From Phycisphaeraceae bacterium (lineage in GTDB: Bacteria; Planctomycetota; Phycisphaerae; Phycisphaerales; Phycisphaeraceae): a DNA stretch of 64,000 nt. The stretch lies in assembly GCA_040222855.1 (NCBI GenBank), contig JAVKCD010000019.1:480912-544911 (forward strand). Reading direction: 5' to 3'. Shown here piece by piece: positions 28,368 to 37,197 of this stretch. The first letter of the stretch is position 1, and every line of letters begins with the position of its first letter. The notes below the pieces were generated by a model. It was not told the origin of the DNA. It did no database searches and saw nothing but the letters and a program-made list of their open reading frames with translations. The position numbers were made by a program, and so were the translations under genes.

Positions 28368-30569
28368 GTGAACCCCTACAAACCCAGGCCAACACAGCCA
28401 ACAGGCCAACCCGCCGCTCCCGACGCGCCGCCCCCGGTACCCCTGCCCGCGGCGCGCGCCGACCTACTCATCTCCCCGCAGCTCTACCACGGACAGTCCG
28501 TCTACGTCGTCAAAGACCCTGTCGGACTCACCTATTTCCGCATCCGCCCCGCCGAGTACTTCGTCCTCAGACAACTCGACGGCCACAACACCGCCGAACA
28601 CATCGCCACGCTCTCCGAAGCACGCTTCCCCGACGCCGGTCTCTCCGCCGATGAGATCCGTGCCTTCACGCACCAGCTCCTCAGTGCCGGCCTCCTACTC
28701 CCACCCGATCCCGAAGCCGCCAAGCGCCTCAGAGGTATCCGCGACCTCCGCCGATCCAAGATGCGCAAGGCCAAGCTCAAGAGCTTCCTGTTCATCAAGA
28801 TCCCCGTCTTCGACCCCGAACGATTTCTGACCTGGCTCTATCGCTACGTCGGCTTCGTGATGAACCGGCCAATGATGATCCTCACCATCATCTGGATGCT
28901 TGCCTCAGCGGTCATCGCCCTGGCCCACCTCCAGCACATCGGCAACCTCGCCTTCCCGATCCTCAGCTGGACCAACGCCCTGATCTTCACGTCCGTCTTC
29001 CTCGCCATCAAAGTCATCCACGAGATCGGCCACGGCCTCGCCGCCAAGCACCACGACCTCGAAGTCCATGAGACAGGCGTCATGCTCATGGTCTTCCTCC
29101 CGCTGTTCTACGTCGATACCTCCGACGCCTGGACCCTCCCCGACAAACGCGATCGGCTCTGGATCACCGCGGGCGGGGTCTTCATCGAGATGATCTTCGC
29201 CGCCGCCGCTGTATGGATCTGGATCGCCAGCGAGCCAGGCTGGATCAACCAGCTCGCCTTCAACATCATGCTCTCTGCTTCTATCACCTCCCTCCTCTTC
29301 AACGCCAACCCCCTACTCCGCTACGACGGCTACTACTTCCTTATGGACTGGGTCGAAGTCCCCAACCTCCAGTCCAAGTCACTCAAGTTCCTCGGGCAAT
29401 CGTTCGACCGCTATATCCTCCGCTCGCAACCCAAAGAACCGACCCCCGATGAAGCCAAGCGGATGCCCGTCTTCTTTGTCACCTACGCCGTCGCCGCAGG
29501 CCTCTACCGCATCATCGTCCTTCTGAGCATCGTCCTCATCGCGTGGACGCTGTTGGACGCCTTCGGCCTCCAGGCCATCGGAGCACTCCTTGGCGTGTTC
29601 TCACTGACCACGATGATCCTCCTCCCCGCATGGAAAGGACTCCGGCACGTCTGGAACACCCAGCTCCAATCTCCCACACGCATCGCCGCCACCGCTGTCG
29701 TCCTCACCCTCGCGGCCCTCGGCCTGTTCGCGATCTGGTCCTTCCCCGTCACTGAATCGGTCCGGCACCCGGGCGTCATCCTCGCCGAACACCGTGTGCC
29801 AATCTATGTCCAAACCGAGGGTGAACTCCGAGAAGTGCTTGTCGATACCGGACAGCAAGTTATGGCCGGAGAGCCGATCGCCATCCTCTCAAACAGCCGC
29901 CTGACCGACACTGTCGCTGACCTCCGTATCCAACTCCAAATCCTCGAGGTCGAACGCAACATCGCACGCCGCGACGGCAAGACTGTCGATACCGCCTCCC
30001 TCCAGATCCAGATCGATCAACTCAACGACCAACTCCTCTATGGCGAGGAACAGGTCAACCGGCTCACCCTCCGCGCACCCTTCGACGGCCGACTCCACAT
30101 CAAAGGGAAACTCAAGGACCTCGTCGGCCTCCGAATCCCACGCGGACAGACCATCGGCTCGCTCGTAGGCGACGAAAACCGACGACTCGCCCTAATCGTC
30201 CCGCAGGATGACGCCGCTCTGGTCCAACCCGGTCTCAAGGCCAGAGCACGCCTCTGGTCCGCCCCATGGCACGAACTCCACGGCACCGTGGTCGCCGTCG
30301 AACGAGCTGGCGTCAGCCAACTCCCCCACCCCGCCCTCGCCACCACCACGGGCGGGGAGGTGGACACCCAGCAAGGCGACCCGTATAAAAGCGCCCCCAG
30401 CCGACCTTCCATCCTCGCGTGGATCGAACTGGACCCCGGCACCGATCAGGCCCCGTGGTGGACCGACGGCATGACAGGACGAGGCCGCATCGAAACCGGC
30501 CAGACACGTCTCGGACCCGAACAGTGGCGTCGCCTAAGACAAGCACTCACACTCGACTGGTGGATCTGA
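28368..30569 (+). CDS. PqqD-like / M50 site-2 protease / HlyD fusion protein
   Basis: A 733-residue membrane protein with three parts. The N-terminus (about 35-110: ISPQLYHGQSVYVVKDP, then FVLRQLDG and LLSAGLLLPP) resembles a PqqD-type winged helix, as found in peptide-recognition elements. The middle is an M50 intramembrane metalloprotease with HEIGH (H218-H222) and the second zinc-ligand motif NPLLRYDGYY (D320) between several transmembrane helices. The C-terminus (about 470-733) is an HlyD-like periplasmic arm with a lipoyl half and RAPFDGRLHIKG. I chose the GTG at 28368 because GGAG lies nine bases upstream; an ATG at 28317 would overlap the preceding gene by 31 bases. Similar proteins are often annotated as putative peptide zinc metalloproteases. 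Substrate unknown. Confidence 0.85.
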   Translation: MNPYKPRPTQPTGQPAAPDAPPPVPLPAARADLLISPQLYHGQSVYVVKDPVGLTYFRIRPAEYFVLRQLDGHNTAEHIATLSEARFPDAGLSADEIRAFTHQLLSAGLLLPPDPEAAKRLRGIRDLRRSKMRKAKLKSFLFIKIPVFDPERFLTWLYRYVGFVMNRPMMILTIIWMLASAVIALAHLQHIGNLAFPILSWTNALIFTSVFLAIKVIHEIGHGLAAKHHDLEVHETGVMLMVFLPLFYVDTSDAWTLPDKRDRLWITAGGVFIEMIFAAAAVWIWIASEPGWINQLAFNIMLSASITSLLFNANPLLRYDGYYFLMDWVEVPNLQSKSLKFLGQSFDRYILRSQPKEPTPDEAKRMPVFFVTYAVAAGLYRIIVLLSIVLIAWTLLDAFGLQAIGALLGVFSLTTMILLPAWKGLRHVWNTQLQSPTRIAATAVVLTLAALGLFAIWSFPVTESVRHPGVILAEHRVPIYVQTEGELREVLVDTGQQVMAGEPIAILSNSRLTDTVADLRIQLQILEVERNIARRDGKTVDTASLQIQIDQLNDQLLYGEEQVNRLTLRAPFDGRLHIKGKLKDLVGLRIPRGQTIGSLVGDENRRLALIVPQDDAALVQPGLKARARLWSAPWHELHGTVVAVERAGVSQLPHPALATTTGGEVDTQQGDPYKSAPSRPSILAWIELDPGTDQAPWWTDGMTGRGRIETGQTRLGPEQWRRLRQALTLDWWI

Positions 30570-30582
30570 AACAACAACATTC

Positions 30583-30600
30583 CCAGGCTCTAAAGCCTGG
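30583..30600. other. Small intercistronic hairpin
   Basis: A perfect 7-bp stem (30583-30589 with 30594-30600, loop CTAA) lies between the M50 gene and the DUF3467 gene. An A-rich, not T-rich, tract follows on the plus strand, so it is unlikely to terminate transcription. It could set differential mRNA stability within the operon. Confidence 0.4.
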
Positions 30601-30626
30601 CTCTCAAAAAAAGAGGAACTCAAGAA

Positions 30627-30977
30627 GTGGCCAAGACCGAAACCGAAAAGAACGAAACCGTCACCGCGCCCGATCAGCAGCAGGGCCAGCAGCTCCAGCT
30701 CCGCATCGATGACGCTGATGCCCCCACCTACTACGCCTCCACCGCCCGAGTCGCTGGCACCGGCGAGGAAATTACCCTCGACCTCTCCCGCGGACTCCAG
30801 CCTGGTACCAACAACCAGGCCACCATGAAGATCGACGCCCGCGTCATCCTCAGCCCCTGGGCGGCCAAACGCCTCGCCATGGCCCTTGGCCAGGCCGTCA
30901 CCCGCTACGAGCAAACCTACGGCACCCTCGAGATCGACCCCCGCAAACGCCTCCAACCCGGCGCGAAGAACGGCTAA
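30627..30977 (+). CDS. DUF3467 domain protein
   Basis: A 116-residue soluble protein. After a low-complexity N-terminus of about 30 residues rich in Lys, Glu and Gln, it matches DUF3467: YYASTARVAGTGEEITLDLS, then an MKIDARVILSPWAAKRLA segment, and YEQTYGTLEIDPRKR near the end. The start is a GTG with GAGGA about nine bases upstream. DUF3467 proteins are widespread and have no established function that I know of. Here the gene is flanked four bases downstream by a PBP4-type gene and 57 bases upstream by the M50/HlyD fusion, suggesting a role tied to the envelope module. Confidence 0.85.
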   Translation: MAKTETEKNETVTAPDQQQGQQLQLRIDDADAPTYYASTARVAGTGEEITLDLSRGLQPGTNNQATMKIDARVILSPWAAKRLAMALGQAVTRYEQTYGTLEIDPRKRLQPGAKNG

Positions 30978-30981
30978 CTCC

Positions 30982-32523
30982 TTGATCGCCATCCGGTCAT
31001 CCCTGAGAGGACTGGCGACGGCCACCCTGGCCCTGGCCATCGCCGCACCCTCGACCGGCTCGGCTCAACAATCCGAACCCGTCACCCTCGACGCCCTGCG
31101 CGAGCGCATCGCCGAGATCGAAAACCTCCCCGGTCTCGGTCGAGGGCAGATCGCTGTCTGCGTCGTCGATGTCGCCGGGCGTGAGGTCATCCTCGCACGC
31201 AACGCCCAACGCGCGATGGCCCCCGCCTCGGTACTCAAGGTCGTAACCTCCGCCGCAGGTCTCGCCCGACTCGGGCCCGAGTACACCTGGAAAACCCACC
31301 TCCAGACCGTAGGCACCGTTAACGATCAAGGCGTCCTCGACGGAACCCTCATCCTCAAAGGCTCAGGCGACCCCACTCTGGGCTCCTGGCGATTCGAGGC
31401 CGACGGCTTCCCCGGCCTCACCGCCTGGACCGACCTGGCCGCCAAGGCCGTCGCCGACGCTGGCATTAAGACCATCCAGGGCGACGTCCTCGCCGACGCC
31501 TCCATCTTCAGCGACCAGCTCATCCCTGACGACTGGACCTGGGACGACATCGGCAACTACTACGCCGCCGGCGTCGCGGGCGTCAACCTCCACGAAAACC
31601 TCTACCACCTCGACTTCCAAATCCCCAACCGCCAAGGCGACCCCACCACCATCACCGACATCCGGCCCGCCCAGACAGGCGTCGCATTCCACAACCGCGT
31701 CACCGCAGGACCCCCCGGATCAGGAGATCACGCCTACATCTACTCCACACCCTACGCCCAACTCGCCATCGTCCGCGGGACCCTCCCCTCCGACGCAGGA
31801 ACCTACTCCATCCGCGGGGCTATCCAGGACCCCGCACTCTTCGCCGCCCGAGAACTCGTCGCCGCCCTCAACCGCGCCGGCATCGAAGTCACCGGAAAGC
31901 CAGCGGGAACTTTCCAGCAGCCACGACTCGGCGAAGGCGAGCGCAACACGCTCTGGACCCACACCTCCCCACCACTCTCCCGCGTCGCCTTCTGGCTCAA
32001 CAAGCAGTCCGTCAACCTCTTCGCCGAAGCCGTGACCCTCACGCTCGCCGTCGAAGAAGGACGCACAGGAACAACCAACAGCGGCACCCAAGTCACCGTC
32101 GAAATCCTCGAGAGCCTGGGCGTCGATACCGCCGGCATGATCCTCGCCGACGGCAGCGGGCTCTCACGACGCAACGCTGTTACAGCTCGGCAAGTCTGCT
32201 CGATCCTCGAACGAATGACGGCCCATCCCTCGTTCCCCACCTTCTTCGACTCACTCCCCGCCGCTGGCGTCCCCGACGACCCCAGCTCGTTCTCAAGCCT
32301 CGGCGTCGACACGCCCGCCGCCAACAACCTCCGCGCCAAGAGCGGCTTCATCGGACACGTCCGCGCCTACGCTGGCTACGTCGAAGACGCCTCTGGCCGC
32401 CAACTAGCCTTCTGCCTGATCGCCAACGGCTTCCCGGGCTCCAGCGCCCCGGTCACCAACGCCTTCAAAGACCTGATGGTCGATCTCGCACGCCTCACCG
32501 ATAAAGAAATGCCCGCCCCGTGA
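30982..32523 (+). CDS. dacB: D-alanyl-D-alanine carboxypeptidase/endopeptidase, PBP4 family (S13)
   Basis: A 513-residue exported penicillin-binding protein of peptidase family S13, acting on peptidoglycan peptides in the periplasm. The three active-site motifs are visible: SVLK (SxxK) in MAPASVLKVV, SVN (SxN) in NKQSVNLFAE, and KSG in RAKSGFIGHV, in the usual order. I chose the TTG at 30982, which leaves a good signal peptide (ending near STGSAQQ); longer readings overlap the DUF3467 gene and add a charged non-signal leader. It sits four bases after that gene and overlaps the next by four, so it is translationally coupled within the operon. Confidence 0.9.
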   Translation: MIAIRSSLRGLATATLALAIAAPSTGSAQQSEPVTLDALRERIAEIENLPGLGRGQIAVCVVDVAGREVILARNAQRAMAPASVLKVVTSAAGLARLGPEYTWKTHLQTVGTVNDQGVLDGTLILKGSGDPTLGSWRFEADGFPGLTAWTDLAAKAVADAGIKTIQGDVLADASIFSDQLIPDDWTWDDIGNYYAAGVAGVNLHENLYHLDFQIPNRQGDPTTITDIRPAQTGVAFHNRVTAGPPGSGDHAYIYSTPYAQLAIVRGTLPSDAGTYSIRGAIQDPALFAARELVAALNRAGIEVTGKPAGTFQQPRLGEGERNTLWTHTSPPLSRVAFWLNKQSVNLFAEAVTLTLAVEEGRTGTTNSGTQVTVEILESLGVDTAGMILADGSGLSRRNAVTARQVCSILERMTAHPSFPTFFDSLPAAGVPDDPSSFSSLGVDTPAANNLRAKSGFIGHVRAYAGYVEDASGRQLAFCLIANGFPGSSAPVTNAFKDLMVDLARLTDKEMPAP

Positions 32524-33002
32524 CCTCCCCCCGGCTCATCATCAGACCCGCTGACCTCTCCGAAGCCCAGGACGCCAACAACCTCCTCCACCTGATCGAT
32601 GCCTACGCCCGCGACCCCATCGGCAACGATGGACCCCTCGCCCCCGAAACCTACCAACGCCTCATCCCTGCCCTCCGCAGCCACCCCGCGACCCAAGCCC
32701 ATCTCGCCCTCCTCGACGAGAAGCCCGTCGGCTACGCCATCACCCTCCTGAGTTTCTCCACCTTCAAAGCCGCCAACGTCCTCAACCTCCACGACATCGC
32801 CGTCCTCCCCGAGCACCGCGGGCAAGGCATCGGAAACGCCCTCCTCGACTACCTCGATCAGCACGCCCGCCAACTTGGCTGTTGCAAGATGACCCTCGAG
32901 GTTCGTGTCGATAATCCCGCCCAAAAACTCTACCAGCGGGTTGGCTTCGGCTCCGGCGAAGCCTTGGAGCACTTCCTCACCCGCTGGTGCCTGCCAGACT
33001 GA
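32520..33002 (+). CDS. GNAT-family N-acetyltransferase
   Basis: A 160-residue single-domain GNAT protein. The beta4-alpha3 segment LNLHDIAVLPEHRGQGIGNALLDYL (written here only as motif HRGQGIG, about residues 98-104) is the acetyl-CoA pyrophosphate loop, and the RVDNPAQKLYQRVGF block is the usual C-terminal motif. The start GTG overlaps the stop of the PBP4 gene by four bases (GTGA). Acceptor substrate unknown; small-molecule or protein targets are both possible. Confidence 0.85.
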   Translation: MTSPRLIIRPADLSEAQDANNLLHLIDAYARDPIGNDGPLAPETYQRLIPALRSHPATQAHLALLDEKPVGYAITLLSFSTFKAANVLNLHDIAVLPEHRGQGIGNALLDYLDQHARQLGCCKMTLEVRVDNPAQKLYQRVGFGSGEALEHFLTRWCLPD

Positions 33003-33108
33003 CTCACCCCACTCGATATCTGCCCATTTCTTGCGCAGCGCTTACACTCCATACCTGCGGTTGCCTAGTATCAGAGCAGCGGGGAAGCCCTTAGCCCTAA
33101 TAAGTCTT

Positions 33109-33125
33109 CTGGCACAAGCTTTGCA
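33109..33125 (+). promoter_or_regulatory. Sigma-54 (-24/-12) promoter
   Basis: The sequence CTGGCACAAGCTTTGCA matches the sigma-54 consensus YTGGCACGRNNNTTGCW at every key base, with the invariant GG and GC separated by exactly ten bases. Transcription would start near 33136, about 70 bases before the 33208 gene. An RpoN-dependent activator gene is not in the window. Confidence 0.7.
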
Positions 33126-33207
33126 GCACTAATCGTAGCCAAGCTCCAGAACAGGTTGTCCGGGACCGAGTGCGAAGCTCACAGACGCCAACAGAACAGA
33201 CTGCAGC

Positions 33208-33564
33208 ATGCTCGTCGCCACACCACACAACCACGCCCACGGGCCGCATCCCGGCCTCGAACGCCTCAGCGACCTCACCCACGCCCTCGAAGACGCCGTC
33301 ATCACCGTCGCAGAGGACCGCCACGCCCACCGCTACATGGGGCAGCTCGCCCATATGCTCGGCCGCGTGCACGAACTCCAGGATGACTCCGTCGATGCCT
33401 CGGGCCGAAACAACAGAATCGATGAGACCCCTTCGCTACGCCTGGGCGTCGAAGAGCTCTCCAACCGCACCCTGTGGCTTCAGCACAACGCCACGGCCCA
33501 CGAAGACGACGACCTGGCCCGAGCCTTTCAAGGCCTCCACCAGCGGCTCGCCTCTCTGAGCTGA
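33208..33564 (+). CDS. Hypothetical small His-rich helical protein under a sigma-54 promoter
   Basis: A 118-residue soluble protein that I do not recognise. The first 15 residues are His/Pro-rich (TPHNHAHGPHPG), and the rest is predicted from composition to be mostly helical with many acidic residues and scattered histidines. There is no signal peptide, cysteine or membrane segment. No strong ribosome site precedes the ATG. The best clue is a near-perfect sigma-54 promoter 83-99 bases upstream, implying regulated expression, for example by nitrogen status or surface or stress signals. The next gene follows closely on the same strand. Confidence 0.65.
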   Translation: MLVATPHNHAHGPHPGLERLSDLTHALEDAVITVAEDRHAHRYMGQLAHMLGRVHELQDDSVDASGRNNRIDETPSLRLGVEELSNRTLWLQHNATAHEDDDLARAFQGLHQRLASLS

Positions 33565-33615
33565 TCACAGCCCAAAGCGCTCGCCATGTTCCCCTGTTCA
33601 CCCTACGATCAGGGC

Positions 33616-33843
33616 ATGCAGTGCAACATCGACCGTCGCGGCAGCAGCATTCGGATCACCATAGGCATCATCCACCTCGTCGCCGCCGCCATCCTCGGCG
33701 TCCTCATGCTTCTCGCGATCCTCACCTCACCCTGGTGGTGGCTCGCCCTCGCAATCCTCCTCGCCGTCGGAGCCTTCACCCTCTTCGAAGGCGTCAATGG
33801 CTGGTGCGCCGTCCGAGCCATGGGATTCCACACACCCTTCTAA
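33616..33843 (+). CDS. DUF2892-like small inner-membrane protein
   Basis: A 75-residue protein starting MQCNIDRRGSSIRI, the typical opening of DUF2892 (YgaP-type membrane domain) proteins, which begin MKCNVG-D--IR. Two transmembrane segments follow (about residues 14-33 and 38-55), ending in the expected NGWCAVRAMGF block. An upstream ATG at 33586 would add ten residues without resemblance to the family. Function of the family is not established. It lies 51 bases after the sigma-54-promoted gene and may share its transcript. Confidence 0.75.
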   Translation: MQCNIDRRGSSIRITIGIIHLVAAAILGVLMLLAILTSPWWWLALAILLAVGAFTLFEGVNGWCAVRAMGFHTPF

Positions 33844-33862
33844 ACCCACAAGCCTCGAACAC

Positions 33863-36800
33863 CTACACCAACGCTCCTTGCTCCTCGGCGACCGCACCCT
33901 CCTCCTCGACATCCGGGATCTCGACCGGCCGGTGCACCACCCTCGGCCGCGGCTTCTCGTGCCACAACCAGTACGCCAGGTCACAGATGTCCTCAAAAAT
34001 CAGCAACAGACTCGGCAGCAACAACAAAATCAAGAGCGTCGCCGAGATCAACCCCGCCGCAATCGAGATCGCCATCGGAATCAAAAACCTCGCCTGAAAC
34101 GAGGTCTCCAACAACAGAGGCGTCAAACCCAGCACCGTGGTGATCGTCGTCAGCGCAATCGGCCTTAGCCTTGCCTTGCCCGCCTCCACCAGCGCCTCTC
34201 GCAATACAACCCCATGCTCGATCAACTGATTCACAAACTTCACATAGATCAGCGAATCGTTGACCACGATCCCCGACAGCGCAATAAACCCTATGAGACT
34301 CAAAAAAGTGATCTCGTAATCAAGCAGCCAGTGACCCCACACCACACCGATGATCGCAAATGGCACGCCCGTCAACACCAGCAACGGCTGCACATAACTC
34401 GAAAACAGCCAAGCCAGAATCACATAAATCATCACCATCGCCGCCATAAAACCATAGGGCAGCGACCGGAACGCATCCGCCTGCTGCTCCTGACGACCCG
34501 CAAACTCGATCGTCAATCCCGGATAGTGCGCCTGCAACTCACCCCACATCGAACGGCCCGTCTCCGGATCAATCTCAGCCAGCGCACCCGTAACCAACTC
34601 CGGCGACAAACCCGGGTCAGTCTCCGCCGTCACCGTCACGGCACGATTCCGATTCACCCGCGTGATCGCCGAGTACGTCAGCGTTTCCTCCACCGTCACG
34701 ATCTCCGCCAATGGAACCGCCTCGCCCCACGGACTGATCACCCACAAACGCTCCATCGCCCCAAGGTCCCGCCGCGTCGCTTCATCCAGCCGAACCCGCA
34801 CATCAATATCTTCCTGCCGCGCCGCAAACACGTGCGCATCAATCCCAAACAGCGCCCCACGCACCTGTTGTGCCACGTTCACCGCATCAAAACCCAACGC
34901 CGCGCCCGAAGGCGTCACCGAGAACTGAAGCTCAACTTGACCCAAGTCCTGGTCATCAAAAATATCATTGACCCCTCCAAACTCCGCCAGCATGCGCTTG
35001 ACCTCAAGCACCGCCTGCTCAATACGCTCCTGATCCTTGCCGCTCACCCGAACCGTGATCGAAGGCCCACCAGGCCCGCCCGAAAGCTCCTCAAACACCA
35101 ACCGCTCAGTACCCAGGTCCTTCCCGCTCAGCGCCGCACGGATGTTCGCAATCACCTCAGGCGACGGCAGATCACGCTCCTCGACAGCGACCAGCTCAAC
35201 AAACATCTGCGCCGTGTGCGGAGCATTCGCCGTCTCATTTGTGTCGATGTTCGTCGACTCCCCCACCACCGACGTCACCGAACGAACCTCACGCTGCGCC
35301 CGAACCGCCTCCTCCACCTCCGCCACCACCGCCTCAGTCCCAGACAAAGACGTCCCGATCGGCATCCGCAGATTCACCAACACCGTCTCGGCGTCATTCT
35401 TCGGCAAAAAGACAAACGGCACATGCCCCCCCTGCACCATCCCCAACGACGCCAGCAACACCGCAACCCCGATCGAAAGCGTCAGATAACGCCGATGCAG
35501 CGCTCGCTCCAGAACCCGCGCATAGGCCGGGATCAACCGATTATGGATCTGACCATCTCGCCATCGCTCGAAACGCTGACTCCAGGTCGGCGCACGATCC
35601 TTGTTCTTCTCGGCACTCCGATCACGTGCCAACAGACTGTGCCCGAGGTGACTCGGCAGGATCAGCAACGACTCAATCAGACTCATGAACAACGCACAAG
35701 CCACCACCGCAGGCAACGCCCCCAGCAAATCCCCGATCTGACCCTCAATAAACGTCAGCGGCAAAAAAGCCACGATGCTCGTCATCACTGTCGCTACCAC
35801 CGGCCACGTCACCTGCCGAGTTCCCCGCACCGCCGCCAGCAAGGCCGGCTCGCCCCGGTCATGCCGCGCCTGAATGTTCTCCGACACCACAATCGCATCA
35901 TCCACCAACAACCCCAGCACCACAATCAGACCAAACATCGTCAAGAGATTCAGCGTGATATCAAACCACGCCATGATCACGATCGTCCCCGCCAACGCCG
36001 TCAGCAAACCCACCCCCACCCAGAACGCCACCCGCCAGTTCAGAAACGTCACCACCGTTGCGAAGACCAGAATCGCACCCCAAAAAGCATTCCGCGTCAA
36101 CAGGTCCAGACGACCCTCAACAAACCGCGCCAGGTCCGAGTTGGTCTCGATCTGCGCCTCCGTCGGCAACGCCGTGGCTCGATCCATCCCCAACCGCCAG
36201 GCCCCGAGCCGATCCGTCTCCGACCAATACCCCGCCACCGCTAGTCGATCCAACAGACCCGTCGCCTCGAAGTCTCGCCCCTGCCGCGCCGCCACATACG
36301 CCCGCACCATCTCCGCCATCCGCACGATGTCCTGACGCCCGACCTTGTAAACCGTCAGGCTCGCCGAGGGCTGCCCATTAAAACGAATGCTGATCTGTGA
36401 ATCGACAAACCCATCGCGCACCGCCGCGATCTCCCCCAGCCGGATCACCGTCCCATCCTCACCCGTCACAATCGGGATCTGCCGCATCTGCTCAGCCGTC
36501 TCGACCACACCCATCGTCCGCACCCGCACGTCCCCGCTTGCGCCGCGCAGTGTGCCCCCAGGCACTTCCAGCATCCACGCCCGAACCCGGTCCGCCACCG
36601 CAGGCAAACTGATCCCGTGCTCAATCAGCGACTCAACCTGAACATCAACCCCCATCTCGTAATCACGCACCCCTTCGATCCGCGCATCACCCATCCCATC
36701 CAGCAGACGCAGGTCATCCCGCACCCCACGGATCGCCTCCTTCAACACCGCCTCGTCATAGTCGCCAAACACCGTGACCCGGATCACCGGCAACTCGGGC

Positions 36801-37192
36801 TCGAAGAGCGTGACCCTAAGCTCCTCCGCCTCGTCCGGCAGGTCCTGCAGCGAATCAATCGTGCGCTCGACCTCATCGAACGCCTCATCAACATCCACCG
36901 CTTCCCGGAACGTCACCACGATCGACCCGCCACCCTCCAGCAGCGTCGTCCGCAGCTCATCCACCTCATCCAACTCGATCAGCGCATCCTCAACCTTGAT
37001 CGCCAGCGCATCCTCAATCTCCTCCGGCGTCGCACCGGGATAAGGAAGCGACACTGACGCCCGCTCCGGGTCCGACTCCGGAAAAAACTCCTTGCGCAAC
37101 GACAACCCGTAAAAAATCCCCGCCAGCAGAATCGCCCACATCAACAGGTTGATCGGAACCGGTCGCTCCACCCCAAAACGGATCAGGCTCAT
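33863..37192 (-). CDS. RND-family efflux transporter permease (HAE1-like)
   Basis: A proton-driven inner-membrane permease of about 1109 residues, normal for AcrB/MexB-type pumps. It has the N-terminal helix followed by a large periplasmic loop, the central helices with the proton-relay aspartates in GLIVVLGLLVDDAIVVSEN (reading GLLVDDAIVV), a second periplasmic loop, and C-terminal helices with GFIALSGIVVNDSLIY. The start is an ATG five bases after the adaptor gene's stop; a TTG three codons upstream overlapping that stop (TTGA) is equally possible. No outer-membrane factor gene is adjacent. Substrate is not predictable, although hydrophobic compounds are usual for the family. Confidence 0.93.
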   Translation of the reverse strand: MSLIRFGVERPVPINLLMWAILLAGIFYGLSLRKEFFPESDPERASVSLPYPGATPEEIEDALAIKVEDALIELDEVDELRTTLLEGGGSIVVTFREAVDVDEAFDEVERTIDSLQDLPDEAEELRVTLFEPELPVIRVTVFGDYDEAVLKEAIRGVRDDLRLLDGMGDARIEGVRDYEMGVDVQVESLIEHGISLPAVADRVRAWMLEVPGGTLRGASGDVRVRTMGVVETAEQMRQIPIVTGEDGTVIRLGEIAAVRDGFVDSQISIRFNGQPSASLTVYKVGRQDIVRMAEMVRAYVAARQGRDFEATGLLDRLAVAGYWSETDRLGAWRLGMDRATALPTEAQIETNSDLARFVEGRLDLLTRNAFWGAILVFATVVTFLNWRVAFWVGVGLLTALAGTIVIMAWFDITLNLLTMFGLIVVLGLLVDDAIVVSENIQARHDRGEPALLAAVRGTRQVTWPVVATVMTSIVAFLPLTFIEGQIGDLLGALPAVVACALFMSLIESLLILPSHLGHSLLARDRSAEKNKDRAPTWSQRFERWRDGQIHNRLIPAYARVLERALHRRYLTLSIGVAVLLASLGMVQGGHVPFVFLPKNDAETVLVNLRMPIGTSLSGTEAVVAEVEEAVRAQREVRSVTSVVGESTNIDTNETANAPHTAQMFVELVAVEERDLPSPEVIANIRAALSGKDLGTERLVFEELSGGPGGPSITVRVSGKDQERIEQAVLEVKRMLAEFGGVNDIFDDQDLGQVELQFSVTPSGAALGFDAVNVAQQVRGALFGIDAHVFAARQEDIDVRVRLDEATRRDLGAMERLWVISPWGEAVPLAEIVTVEETLTYSAITRVNRNRAVTVTAETDPGLSPELVTGALAEIDPETGRSMWGELQAHYPGLTIEFAGRQEQQADAFRSLPYGFMAAMVMIYVILAWLFSSYVQPLLVLTGVPFAIIGVVWGHWLLDYEITFLSLIGFIALSGIVVNDSLIYVKFVNQLIEHGVVLREALVEAGKARLRPIALTTITTVLGLTPLLLETSFQARFLIPMAISIAAGLISATLLILLLLPSLLLIFEDICDLAYWLWHEKPRPRVVHRPVEIPDVEEEGAVAEEQGALV

Positions 37193-37197
37193 CGGAT

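Noticed and set aside
30583-30600. Hairpin between the M50 and DUF3467 genes as a terminator
   Set aside because: It is followed by an A-rich tract, not by T residues, on the plus strand, and genes on both sides appear to form one operon.
34214-36244. A 676-codon open frame antisense to the RND permease gene
   Set aside because: The translation is dominated by Arg, His, Gln and Pro, the typical shadow of a GC-rich membrane-protein gene; the permease on the other strand has full family motifs.
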